DNA of 64,000 nucleotides from Heterohyrax brucei (Eukaryota; Chordata; Mammalia; Hyracoidea; Procaviidae), in NCBI GenBank assembly GCA_028571685.1, contig CM053141.1, positions 136,800,833 to 136,864,832 on the forward strand, given 5' to 3'. Shown here one piece after another: positions 1 to 11,060 of this stretch; position 1 is the stretch's first letter; each line of letters starts with the position of its first letter. The notes under the pieces were generated by a model. That model made no database searches, was not told the DNA's origin, and saw only the letters and a list, made by a program, of their open reading frames with translations. The position numbers were made by a program, and so were the translations under genes.

Positions 1-2141
1 AGCACAGTAATGTGTTAATGAAGACTAACGAGCTAGGCATGCACTTTTGAGCTCGTATTATGGTCAAGTTATCTAGAAGGGGGATGTTAGATATTGGGAC
101 CAGGGGTGCAATTTCACTGCTTACCATATGTGCCATTTTCCATAGAAATACCACTGGCTATACTAGGTGAATAGAAATTACTCAGTGATGCTATGGCCCC
201 AGGGCTGGTACAATACTTGCCATACCTTTTTTTGGTGGCTGCCCTGTGTGTGAACCAGGATTTGTCATTAAAACTCTTTTGCTCTGTAGTCTCTAGGTTC
301 AGCAAACTTTGCCTATGCCCTTATTAATTCTCATACTGATATTTGTGTTGGAGAAGGGTGATTAAAACTCTTACAAAGTATATTTGTAATGAGTAATTGG
401 TAATGAGATTTGGGGTTGTTATTCTAGAAATTAACATGGCTTTACCTCACTGATACATCCAGTACAGAGAAGATACTCCTGATGTCATTGTGGCCTAACT
501 AGAGTTAAGAAGGATGATATGCATGAGGTCCCTCCTTCTTCTTGCACCGGGGACTCTGTGCAGAAAGACACACAAAGAGAGGTAGAAAGACAGTTACACG
601 GTCATACATATGTTTCTTGAGTTTTTTCCTCTGTCTTCTTGGACAAGAGGAATTATATTAAATATGTTGAAAAGACTGTGAAGCCTGGTCATTTCTTGCC
701 CTTAGCTTCACTGGGGCTGCTGGGAGGAGATACTTGTACAGCAGTTAAGGACAGATTGCATCAATCTGGTGACACACCAAATCTTCACAGAGGAAACTCC
801 TGAAATTTCCTTTCCCAAATATCTCCCGGTACTTCTTAAATGGAGAAGATAAACTATGTATTAGCAGAGAGTCTGGGTAGAAAAGAGGCTAGAAAGATCT
901 CTGACATGAGCGTAAGAAGCCTTCTGAAACGGGCAGCTGAGGCCGTAACCAATCTGGAGCCAAACGAGAGTCATAATCACACTTCAGAGAAGTCTGTAGA
1001 AAGACCACACCAAAGTGAGTTCAGGAATCCCAGACTGTGCCTGTGAAACCCAGCTGAACTGAATCAGCCACGTCATCTGGGCCACAATATTTAACTGTGG
1101 ACATCTGAAAGGCCAGCTGTGTATAGGTGAATGAGAGGCAAACGATGGTCTGAGTACAGATAGCCTGACTCTTCCTGGCTTCTGAAAGGCCTCTTAAACC
1201 TACCTTTTAACCAACGTGCCCAGACAGCATGCAAGGAAAGAAATAGACTGGGGCTATCTCAGAGAAAAACACACTTACCCAATAGACTAAATGCCACAGC
1301 AATGTGCCGTTGAAATGATCAGACTAGACTGTACTTTAAGCAGTATGGAACACTTAGTAAATTTTTTCCTGTCAAGCACTAGGAGGAAATTGGGTTCGGG
1401 TGTGGGGGCAGGGGTAAATAATGACAGGTTTAAAAACTCTTATGAGCTTAAGGAAAAATAAACTAGATTTTTTCGGTATATCTGAGTTTCGGCATGAGTT
1501 AAATTTGGTGAAATGGCTACATACTGTTTAAAAAAAAAAGTAAATGAACAATTTCAGTCTGTCTGCTACAGCTCCACACCCTTCGAGACTCATATTCCTC
1601 TCCTGTGGGGAGGTAAGGTAATGACAGTTTTTCTAGACCAGTGTCGCTCCCTATCTTTATCCAGTGATTTATCCATGTTTTTTGTTTCTTTGTTTTTTTT
1701 TAAGAACAATTTTTTTCACCTCAAGCTTTGTGAAAAATAACATAGAAGATAGAAAAGTGCACGACGCAGTGCCAGCTTTTTCATGATTTCTTGCCAAGCT
1801 GTGTCCTGGCAAACAGCGCCTGCTGAGAATAACATCAGAACCACCAGCTGACTACAGTGATGACGGCATACCCAGAAGGCAGGTTGTCTGAAAACAAAAC
1901 TTCCAGAAAAGAAATCCCAGTACCTGGGGAGACCTTGAGTAGTTCCACAAAGGTGGTCCGTAACCAATAACAGAGGCGGCATAGAGCAGCTATAAGTTTT
2001 TCTTTTAAACCCAAAGGGAGCTTCCTGAGGTTTCTGGGCCATTTGACCTTGCTAGAGCACTCCAGGTAAGACATAGCCCTACATAACAGAACTATGAATA
2101 TTCTATTGAGAAAGCAATAACCATGAAGCACTTCTCTCTGT
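1..2141. other. Unique sequence, no gene seen
   Basis: AT-rich single-copy-looking DNA. Short open frames occur on both strands, but none has a recognisable domain, a plausible splice context or a codon pattern suggesting selection. No interspersed repeat could be identified by eye. A purine-rich stretch lies near 570-600 and a T-rich tract near 1680-1710. It may be intergenic or intronic. Confidence 0.5.
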
Positions 2142-2352
2142 AACAAAACCAAGACAAACTTGTTGCTTGGAGTCGGTTCTGCCTCATAGTGACCCCACAG
2201 GACAGAGCAGAACTGCCCCATAGGGTTTTCAAGGCTGCAATGTCTACCAAAGCAGACTGCCACATCTTCTTCCCTTGGAGAGCTTGGTGGTTTTGAAGCT
2301 CTAACTTTTGGTAAGCTGTCAAGCACTTAACCACTGTACCACTAGGGCTCCT
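2142..2352 (-). repeat. AfroSINE, long form
   Basis: Antisense AfroSINE of about 210 bp. It keeps the middle block (GCAGACTGCCACATCTT) that the shorter copies in this window lack. The antisense 5' head ends as CACTTAACCACTGTACCAC followed by AGGGCTCC. Strong divergence suggests an old insertion. The longer overlapping minus-strand frames here are not genes. Confidence 0.88.
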
Positions 2353-2595
2353 CTTCCTCCCTGTATTTGTTTTACATTTCATTTTGATTAATAGTTGGAA
2401 CAAAATCCTACCACCTGATAATTGGCCCCCAGATGAGCATTGATAAAAAGTTGAAAATGCACAGAAAATCGACCAACTGGTTGATCTGGGCGTGGGGTAA
2501 TTTTGGATTTATGCTAGGTTACCTAACTCTTCTAACCAATGCTTGAGTGCACCCAAATGGCTCACTACAGTTTTAAGCAGTATTAGGCGAGTCTA

Positions 2596-2785
2596 GGAGT
2601 CCCTGATAGCGCAGTTAGTTAAGCCAATGATTATTAGCTGAAAGGTATGAGGTTGGAACCCACTCACAGTTGTCTTGGAAGACAGATTGGTGATCTGCTT
2701 CCAAAAGGTCACAGCCTGGAAACCCTACAAAGTGGTTCTACTCTGCACCCGCAGGGTCGACATGAACCAGAACTGATTCACAGGA
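2596..2785 (+). repeat. AfroSINE, long form, diverged
   Basis: Sense copy running from GGAGTCCCTGATAGCGCAGT through the middle block to a tail reading GGGTCGACATGAACCAGAAC. It is degraded in the B-box region and in the tail hairpin. It is a tRNA-derived SINE with no coding capacity. Confidence 0.8.
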
Positions 2786-2789
2786 GAGA

Positions 2790-3603
2790 AATGGTTTGGG
2801 ATGATTTTCCAGAATAATTTAAACCAAAGCAATAACAGATCCCTAAAAGCCTCGATCAAGACTCCTAAATAACTTCACCTTCTATAATTACCAGTACACA
2901 TCTCTGGTCTCGATTTTGTGAACCAACTCCAGCATCCCAGAGTTTACAGATCTCCTTGATCAATCTTCAGTAAGGAAGTTACTTCTCTAATAACATGCTT
3001 CGCAACATGAGACAAGTCCCAGAATGACCACCGTACAGAGGCACGGTGAACAGCTGGGAGTATCCGATGGAGTAAACACAGATGTGCCTGACAGGACACG
3101 AACTGCTTAGCAGCTTGATGTAACAGACTTTCCAATGTTCAGCAAAGCTTTCAAGTCCCGGAGATGCTGCTGCACGGGTACACTGATTGCTGCGTTCCCC
3201 CAGCCCCTCTGGGGTGAAGGTGTTTCTGCAGCGTTTGATGCAGTGCTTCAGCTCGTGTTAATTAGGAGATCAGCTCAAGGCTTGTGATTTAGAGGCTGAG
3301 CTCAGAACCCTTTCAGTAATTCAGTTCCCGAAAGTCTGCACTATTGGCTCCTGAATGCACTTGCTTAAGCTAATTAAAATATAAGCTGAAGACATTCATT
3401 GCTTATGCAAAATTAAATCTGATCTATACACTAAATATTGCACCTTGTCATGTTCATTTCTAGCTCAGTTCTGCCTTTTACTGCCCACTTTGCAGCTTGA
3501 GAATTCCCATTTAAATCAAATGTTTGGTTCTAAAATAACTTTTAGAAAGTACTGAAGTACAAAACAAAATTTTTAACATGTCAGCCAATATCACCACAAG
3601 ACT
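2790..3603. other. Unique sequence with an AT-rich, conserved-looking block (about 3140-3480)
   Basis: No repeat or gene is recognisable. The part from about 3240 to 3430 holds several TAAT-core homeodomain-type sites (TTAATTAGG, GCTAATTAAAAT), an octamer-like TTATGCAAAATTAAAT and paired direct motifs. That texture is common in vertebrate enhancers. This is an inference from motif texture; conservation cannot be measured here. Confidence 0.35.
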
Positions 3604-3671
3604 GACTTATCAGGTTGCTATGAGTCAGTGCCAACTCAGTGGCACTGGGGTTGGTCTTTTTTTTTTTTTTG
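3604..3671 (+). repeat. AfroSINE 3' tail fragment
   Basis: A 5'-truncated copy containing only the tail (GGTTGCTATGAGTCAGTGCC, then GGCACTGGGGTTGGT) followed by a run of about 14 T, the usual pyrimidine-rich end of this SINE. Confidence 0.75.
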
Positions 3672-3759
3672 CTTTGTATAAGAAAATGGCCTTGGTGGAA
3701 CAGACAGGCATGAGATACCAGTACTGATAATCTGATGGATGAAAACTTTAAACTTCCAA

Positions 3760-3952
3760 ATGTGGTGTGATGACTAAATGCTTGGCTGCTAACTGAAAGA
3801 TTGGTGGTTTGAACTTACTAGGAGCTACACGGGAGAAAAGATCTGACAATCTTTTCCCACGAAGGTTATACTCTAGGAAACTCTATGGGGCAGTTCTATG
3901 CTGTTGTATAGGGTCCCTCTGAGTCATATTGACTCAGTGACACACAACTATC
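3760..3952 (+). repeat. AfroSINE, long form
   Basis: Sense copy. The head reads GTGGTGTGATGACTAAATGC, a middle block resembles the long form, and the tail reads GGGTCCCTCTGAGTCATATT. It is well diverged. Confidence 0.82.
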
Positions 3953-4790
3953 TTCACCTTGTCCTACCCAATCTATTCAATAACAGAAGCGTGGTTATAT
4001 TTACACTGTAAGTTGATAAAATTAAGATCCGGCTTTTGCTGGAAACAGATGCTCCTTTAGCATTATAACAGCATAGAGAGACAACGAAGAAAAAGCCACC
4101 TGATTTCTGAGCAACATGTTCTGTGTCTGTCATATTTAGGCTTCCATTTCTGATAGAGAAAAATTTTTAGGGCATGATCACTTGCTGTTATCTCTAACCT
4201 AAGCCAAAGGCTTGCAAATGAATTTTTCAGACATAGGGTATACCTACCTGTGAAAAACATTACTCTTGAAAGTTTTCTGAGTAGCTTCAAACTACTGCTG
4301 GTAGGTCAAGAGTGTTACTGTCACATAAAGCCCTTGGCAAAACCTTGAAAAACTTCTGTATTACAGAATTGCTACAGTCAAGATGACAAGTAGATTTTAT
4401 TTTTTTGTCACTCCGATTATCCAAAGTAGTTACCAGGAACAGTGTTCTAAGAGGGCCTCCGAAGGAAGTCCCAGGTTCAGTAACAGAGGTAGGGTTTGCT
4501 AGGGGGTTGAGATACGAGGCTGGGCTATTACACCATCTCTTCAACCATCAGCCTCTACCCTCTGCCTTCCAGATACTGAGACAAGCTAATGTTTCTCAAA
4601 GAGTAACTCCGTGTCTCACAAATCATAGATGTAATGATGTTGTTATAGTGATTTTTTTTTAGTTTGATGTGAAAAGAGAATACTGTAACTAGCTCACAAA
4701 ACTCTGTCACACAAAACTGGATTTTGGCTAAGTAAAAACCATGGTTTAATGTAATGTATCTTTAATGAAAAATACCCAAGTTCATAGTTA

Positions 4791-4850
4791 AAGCCAGCCA
4801 AGTGCCGTGGAGTCGGATACGACTCAAGGTGACCCTAGGGGCCAGGGTAG
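4791..4850 (-). repeat. 60-bp AfroSINE-tail mini-insertion with perfect 13-bp TSD
   Basis: Only the last 60 bp or so of an AfroSINE, antisense, around the hairpin GAGTCGGATACGACTC. It is flanked by perfect direct repeats AAGTTCATAGTTA at 4778-4790 and 4851-4863. The duplication shows this is a complete, severely 5'-truncated retrotransposition event rather than an eroded fragment. The sense end reads GGCACTTGGCTGGCTT. Confidence 0.85.
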
Positions 4851-4873
4851 AAGTTCATAGTTAGACAAACAAA

Positions 4874-5022
4874 AAAATACATTGCTGTTGAGTTAATTCC
4901 AACTCATAGCAACCTTATAGAGCAGAGTAGAACTGCTTGATAGGCTGTCCAAGATGTGGCCGATAGATTTGAACTACCAACATTTGTGTTAGCAGTTGAG
5001 CTCTTAACCACTGTATCACCAG
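4874..5022 (-). repeat. AfroSINE, short form
   Basis: Antisense copy from CATTGCTGTTGAGTTAATTC to CTCTTAACCACTGTATCACC. It lacks most of the middle block. It lies just downstream of the 60-bp mini-insertion. Confidence 0.85.
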
Positions 5023-5234
5023 TCATTCATTTAAGTTCATAGTAGAGGTGGAAAGTAAACGTGACAAAAATCCTATAGCTTAAAATAAATTACTGTAATT
5101 TGGAAAAGTCAGGCTAGACTATACGGGTGATGCAGGATAAACACACATGGGATACCTGCCTTTAAGGAGCTTGCATTTTCTCTTTTTCTCCTTTGATTTC
5201 AACTGACTCTCACTTTCACATAGGTCTCAGCTAT

Positions 5235-8200
5235 GGTTTTGAGAGAAATGGTGTTGCATTCATCATCAAAAAGAGCATTTTGAGATCTGTCCTGAAGTAT
5301 CATGTTGTCAGTGATAGGATAATATCCATACTCCTACAAGGAAGAGCAGTTAGTACAACTATTATTCAAATCTATGTACCAAGTACTAAGGCCAGAGAGG
5401 AAGAAACTGAAGAATTTTACCAGCTCCTGCTGTCTGAAATTGATAGAACATGCAGTCAAGATACATTGATAATTACTAGTGACTGGAATGCAAAAATTGG
5501 AAACAAAGAAGAATGAGTAGTTGGAAAATACAGCCTTGGTGATAGAAAAGATTCTGTAAATTGAATGATGGAATTTTGCAAGACCAAATGACTTCTTCAC
5601 TGCCATTACCTTTTTAAAACAACACAAACAGCAACTGTACATATGGACTTCACCAGATGGAATACACAGGAATCATATTGACTATATCTGTGGAAAAAGA
5701 CAATGGAAAAGCTCCATGTCAGCAGTCAGAACAAGACCAGGTGCTGACTGCGGCATAGAGCAACAACTGCTCATATGCAAGTTCAAACTGAAGTTAAGTG
5801 AAGTAGAACAGGTTCATGAAATGACCTTGAGTATATCCCACCTGAGTTTAGAGACTACCTTAAAAATAGATTTGATGTGTTGAACACTGATGACTGAAGA
5901 CAAGATAAGCTATAGAATGACATCAAAGACATCATCCAGGAAGACAGCAAGAGGTTATTAAGAAGACAGAAAAGAAAGAAAAAACTAAATTGGATGTCAG
6001 ATGAGATTCTGAAACTTCCTTTTGCATGCAGAGCAGCTAACGCAAAAGGAAGGAATGATGAAGTAAAAGAACGGAACAGCAGATTTCAACGGGCAGCTTG
6101 AGAAGACAAAGTATAATGACACATGCAAAGAGCTACAAACTTAATTGTTCTAAGTGCTATAAACCTCATTGCTGAGTATCACTACGGTCACCTTCAAAGT
6201 ACTCCCCTTGGGAAGCTATGCACTGATCTCAGGGCCTAGCCCACCCTTCAGAGCAATTTTGGAACTCTTTCTGGAATGGCCATTGCTCATGGGGGCATGG
6301 TGGCAAGTTCTCAGACTTAATTGTATCATTGCCTGTGAGGGAGTTTTTAGCCAGTAAACAAATAACTGTGTTGGAACACCCTCCGTACTCACTTGATCTG
6401 GCCCCAATAACTTGTTTATTTACTCAAAGATAAACGAAATATTGAAAGAAAGACATTTCGATGACATTCAGAACATCAAGGGTAATATGATGACAGCTCT
6501 GACGGTCATTCCAGAAAGAGTTCCAAAATTGTCTCGAAGGGTGGACTAGATGCTGGCATCTGTACAATCTGTACATGGCTTCCCAAGGGGAGTACTTTGA
6601 AGGGGACCATAATGATATTAAGCAGTGAGGTATGTAGCACCTTTTCTAGGATGAATTCCTGAACTTAATTAGCATGCCTTGTAGAAAACTAGAAGGGAAG
6701 AACACAATCTGTATTTCTCAAGCTGAAAGAAGTAAAGAAAAAAAAATCAAACCCCAAGTTCCAGTAGTGACAGAGTCTACAGGAAAAATGTTAAGTAACT
6801 CAGGAAACATCAAAAGAAGATGGAAGGAATATACAGAGACATTATACCAGAAAGAACTGGTTGATGTTTAGCCTTTTGAAGAGGTAGCATGTGATCGGGA
6901 ACCGCAGGTACAGAAGGAAGAAGTTGAAGCCCCACTGATGGCCTTGGTGAAAAAACAGGCTCCCAGGAACTGGTGGCATATCAATTAGGATATTTCAACA
7001 AATGGATGCTGCACTGGAAATGCTCACTCATCTATCCCAGCAAGTTTGGAGGACAATTACCTGGCCAACTGACTGGAAGAGATTCATATTTATGACTATT
7101 CCCAAGTAAGGTGAGCCAACCAAATGTGGAAACTACTGAACAATATCAATATCACACACAACTAAAATTTTGCTCAAGATCATTCAAAGGCCACTGCAAC
7201 AGTATATTGACAAAGAGCTGCCACAAATTCAAGCCAGATTCAGATGAGGATGTGGAACCAGGGATATCTTTGCTAGTGTCAGGCAGATCCTGGCTGAAAG
7301 CAAGGAATCCCAGAAAGATGTTCACCTGTGTTTCATCTACTATGCAAAAGCATTTGACTGTGTGGATCTTAACAAATTACGGCTAACATTGTGGAGAATG
7401 GGAATTCCAGAACACTTAATTGTTCTCATAAGGAATCTGTATATGGATCAAGAGGCAGTCATGTGAACACAACAGGGGACACTACATGGTTTAAAGTCAG
7501 GAAAGACGTGTCAGGGTTGTATCTTTTCACCGTACTTTTTCAATCTGTATGACTAGAAAATTATTTGAGATGCTGGACTATACACAGAAGAACAAGGTAT
7601 CAGGATTGGAGGAAAACTGACTAACAACCTGAGTTATGCAGATGACACAACTTTCCTTAGTGAGACCACAGCCTGTAGTACGGATTGCACCTCATAATCG
7701 AGAAAACAAAAATCCTCACAACTGAGCCAGTAAGCAACGTCGTGATAAATGGAGAAAGGATTGAGGTTGTCAAGGATTTCATTTTACTTCGTTCCACAAT
7801 CAAAGCCCATGGAAGCAGTAGACAGAAAATGAAAAGGCGCATTGCAGTGGGAGTATCTGCTGCAAAGAATCTCTTTAAAGTATTGGAAAGTAAAGATATC
7901 ACCTTGAAGACTAAGGTGTGCCTGACCCAAGCCATATTTTCAATGGCATAATATGCATGTGAAAGCTAGACAATGACTAAGGAAGACAGAAGAAAAACTG
8001 ACACCTTTGAATCGTGGTGTTGAAGAATATTCAGTGTACCATGAACTGCCAAAAGAACAAACAAATCTGTTGCGGAAGGAGTCCAACCAGAGTGCTCCCT
8101 GGAAGCAAAGATGGTGAGACTGCATCCTACATATTTTTGACATGTTGTCAGGAGGGATCAGTCCCTGGAGAAGGGCATCATATTTGGTAGAGTGGAGGGT

Positions 8201-8340
8201 CAGTGAAAAGGAGGATTATCAACGAGATGGATTGACACAGTGGCTGCAATGATAGGCTTAAGCACAAAAATGATTGTGGATATGGCACAAGACCAGGGAG
8301 TGCTTTATTCTGTTGTGCATAGGGTTACTATGAGTGATAA
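5235..8340 (+). pseudogene. RTE polyprotein remnant (endonuclease + reverse transcriptase)
   Basis: RTE elements encode one protein with an N-terminal apurinic-type endonuclease and a reverse transcriptase, used for target-primed reverse transcription. The open stretch to 5516 shows endonuclease features: residues VAFIIKK, then IIQIYVPSTKAR, then ITSDWNAKIG, where the family motif has GDWNAK. It stops at 5514-5516. The reverse-transcriptase catalytic box YADD is still readable at 7635-7646 in the context LSYADDTTF. The C-terminal part from about 7685 to 7951 is open. Several frameshifts, stops and the mariner insertion separate these blocks, so no functional protein can be made. The codons match no host gene; this is element debris. 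Confidence 0.88.
6140..6668. mobile_element. Mariner-type foldback element (copy 1) inside RTE
   Basis: About 530 bp with long terminal inverted repeats. The left arm (ACCTCATTGCTGAGTATCAC, ACCTTCAAAGTACTCCCC) is matched in reverse by the right arm (GGAGTACTTTGAAGGGGACC, GCAGTGAGGTATGTAGCACC). The loop keeps the mariner transposase C-terminal region on the plus strand, around 6370-6480, with a degraded PPYSxDLAP-like motif. It splits the RTE copy between the endonuclease and RT regions and cannot code for transposase. Confidence 0.8.
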
Positions 8341-8388
8341 GTGACTCGATGGTACCTAACAACAACAACAGCTTAATCAACTGTTACC

Positions 8389-8551
8389 CAATCCCAATGC
8401 CATCGAGTCGGATCCGATTCATAGCAGCAACCCTAGAGATCAGAGTAGAACTGCCCCCATAGTGTTTCCAAGGAGTTCCTGGCAGATATGAACGGTAGAC
8501 CTTTAGGTTAGCAGATGCAGCACCTAACCCGCTACACCACCAGGGTTTCCA
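8389..8551 (-). repeat. AfroSINE, short form
   Basis: Antisense copy from AATGCCATCGAGTCGGATCC to CACCACCAGGGTTTCC. The tail hairpin ATCGAGTCGGATCCGAT is nearly intact, which suggests a fairly young copy. It sits directly behind the RTE 3' tail. Confidence 0.9.
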
Positions 8552-8599
8552 ATCAACTGTTAATATTTTTTAATCAGAACCACTGCTTGTCTGTGAGTT

Positions 8600-8975
8600 T
8601 GTTGTGCTGTGATAGCTGCATGTTGTTGTGATGCTCCAAGATGTGCTACCAGTATTTCAAATAGCAGCAGGATCACCCACAGTGGACAGGTTTTGGTGGA
8701 CCTTCCAGACTAATATAGACTAGGAAGAAAGGCTTAGCAATTTACTTCTAACAATCAGTCAATGAAAACTTAGGGAATGTAACAGAAGATTATCCCATGT
8801 AGTGCTAGAAGGAAAGCCCCTAAAGTTGAGAAGCACTCAAAACACAGCGGCTGCAACCCTAGACTCAAGCATCCTGAACACAGTCCAGACAACTCAGGAC
8901 CGGACAACGTTTCATACTGTTGTACATAGCGTTGCATGTACAAGAGATGGAATTGACGCAACAACTTAAAGCAGT
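8600..8975 (+). mobile_element. Non-autonomous RTE derivative (RTE1-N-like)
   Basis: Contains the RTE 5' region (ACCAGTATTTCAAATAGCAG, then CACAGTGGACAGGTTTTGG, then ACTAGGAAGAAAGGC) fused directly to the RTE 3' end (GGACCGGACAACGTTTCATA, ATTGACGCAACAAC). The coding middle is missing. This structure fits an internally deleted RTE moved in trans by the full element. It is too short to code for anything. Confidence 0.72.
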
Positions 8976-9149
8976 GTTATTTGTACACGAACTGTATGGC
9001 AACTTTTGAACCTTTATATGTTGATGGTGCCCTGGAAGAGAAGCAAGCTAACTTCTGCTCTTCCTCCAATGACTGGCTGGCTCAAGAAATTTACTTTCTC
9101 ATAGTCCTGGAACCTAAACAATGAAATCACAGTCTTGGCAATATTGATT

Positions 9150-9435
9150 CCTTCTGTGGTCCCCTAACCTACTTCCTGCACATGTCAGCAGTTCTTGGCA
9201 TTCTTTTGCTGCACACAGATGCAGCTGTCTCCGTGAGCACATGATGTCTCTGCCTGGGTGTCTGCTTCTCTGTGTCTGTACTGCCACTTGGAAGAGATTA
9301 GGTTTATTATCCATCCGGTTCCAGTATCATTCCACTAACATGATAAACGAAAAACTGTTTCCAAACAAGATCATATTCATAGATGTCAACATACACGTTG
9401 GGGTGGGAGGACAGAATTCAAGCCTTAATATAGGA
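9150..9435 (-). mobile_element. Possible MaLR/MLT1-type LTR fragment
   Basis: The antisense layout resembles old mammalian MaLR LTRs. A region with CTGTCTCC, TGTCTCTGCCTGGGTGTCTG and CTTCTCTGTGTCTG precedes a target-like region ending GGGGTGGGAGGACAGAATTCAA. Identification is by texture only. It could also be another class-III LTR. Confidence 0.35.
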
Positions 9436-10665
9436 CAAGAGCATATTTGGGACTGTCCCAGTCAGTCTGAGACATATGGTCACCTACTTCTAAAGATATC
9501 TTTCTTTTTTTCCCCCTCTGGCCTTCTTCATGATTAAAAGAAGTGGACAGATCAATTTTAGGTAGTTAGTGTCCAAAATTCAGCAAGTTTCATCTTTACC
9601 TGTCTACCAAATAGTCAGTGAACTGCTAAGGTTGCTTGCTTCTCCCCAAGGACCTGCTCAGCAACTTCTCTGAATGGGCTTTTTTAAGAAATGTTTTGTT
9701 TGTTTGTATTTTTTTAATACCTCTTGTTGTTCTGACTAGTTTTCTGAATGGTTGGAAATTTATTGATCCTAAATACTCTTGATACCGTCTTGTTATCTCT
9801 AATCATCTGCTTACTTCCTAGTTCAAGCTCTTGTCTAAGTTAATTATTTGGCTTCTACTATTCCTCCCAACTCCCTTTTGGCACTCCTGCTAGTGACTTT
9901 TAGCCTGTTCTTGAAGAGCACCAGACATCAGCAATAGAGATTAACTAGCCCAGTTCTGGCCATCACCCTAACTCTTCAGAAGTGATCTGAAGCCCTCCTT
10001 GCGATTTTCTCCTGCCTTGTGCCTGCACTTGAATTTGGAAAGCCAAACACTAGTCATCAAAAGAAATGCAGCCCATTGTTATCAAGACGATTGGCTTTCT
10101 TTATAATTGCCATGTATCATGTACCAGAACTTGAAGAATATCCTACCAGTTCACACAGTGCAGGTTATTGGGAAATTTGTAGAGTGAGGACTAAGAAAAG
10201 AAGAGGTTTGCAGTCTCCTTCCTGTTAGCATGTTTTGGAGAACTAGACAACCTAGACAATTGTTACCCACGTATTGGATTCTTGTTCCTGTTGCTCTTCT
10301 TCATACAGGATAGGCAACATGACAGTGACATGGCCAGTGAGGGCACTAACAGACTATGCAGGTGCCAGGCAGTCTGAGTTCACTGACATGATTTACAAGG
10401 GTGATCTGGGAAAGTTAGCTTCCAAACCCAAGGATTGTGGCACTGACAGGAAGTTGCCATCAGTTTTCTGTGGAAGGAATTCCTTGACCCCACGGGAGGT
10501 TGAATTCTAAGCACTGCTTTAAAATAAATACTGTAGATGATGTTTTATTCTCACCTGACTTCTATCATGCTGTACAGAAAATCAGTTGGCATGACTGCAA
10601 TTCATTAGTTTAAAAGAAAACTGCAAATAAACCTAGGTAATTTCAATCTGAAAAACACATTCAAA
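9436..10665. other. Unique sequence, no gene seen
   Basis: No repeat or gene is recognisable. Short frames, such as those near 10019-10228 and 10274-10510, show no domain. AT-rich and probably neutral. Confidence 0.45.
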
Positions 10666-11060
10666 AGGTATTGTTGTTAGTTGCTATCCAGTCAGCTTTA
10701 ATTTTCCCGTGAACAACAGAACAAAACATTGCCTAGTCCTGTGCCATGTTCACAATCATTAATGTGCCCAAGCCTATTGTTGTAGACACTGTGTATTTTG
10801 AACGCTTTCCAGTCTAAGGGGCTCATCTTCCAGCACTGTGTGTCGCTGTTGTCATCCACAGTGCTGTTACTGGTTCATGTCTGGAAGGAGGTCACCAGGT
10901 CTTACTTCCTAGTCTGCTTTAACCTGCAAGCTCCACTGAAACCTGTCCACCACGAGTGGCCCTGCAGGTATTTGAAGTAGTAGTGACATGTATTCCACCA
11001 TCATAACAACATGTAAGTCACCACAGCACTACAAACTGGCAGGTAGGAGGTGGATTCAAG
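10666..11060 (-). mobile_element. Non-autonomous RTE derivative, antisense
   Basis: Begins with the complement of the RTE 3' end (TTGTTGTTAGTTGCTATCC, AACAGAACAAAACATTGCC). It then jumps to RTE 5' sequence (GAAACCTGTCCACCACGAGT and TGCAGGTATTTGAAGTAG in antisense). It has the same architecture as the copy near 8600-8975, so the internally deleted form is a family, not one accident. Confidence 0.7.

Larger units (their letters stand above)
5235..8372 (+). mobile_element. RTE-clade LINE (RTE1-like), 5'-truncated, interrupted by mariner
   Basis: The longest RTE copy in the window, about 2.6 kb without the nested mariner at about 6140-6668. It starts inside the endonuclease region and runs through reverse transcriptase to the RTE 3' end. 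That end reads GGGTTACTATGAGTGATAAG, then ACTCGATGGTACC and a TAACAACAACAACA tail. Ending in short (AAC)n units rather than poly(A) is typical of the RTE/BovB clade. It lacks its 5' UTR and the start of the ORF, and no target-site duplication could be fixed. Confidence 0.9.

Noticed and set aside
1835..2326. A 163-codon open frame on the minus strand
   Set aside because: Its N-terminal third lies in an antisense AfroSINE (2142-2352), it has no recognisable domain, and other overlapping frames of similar length exist. Chance open frame.
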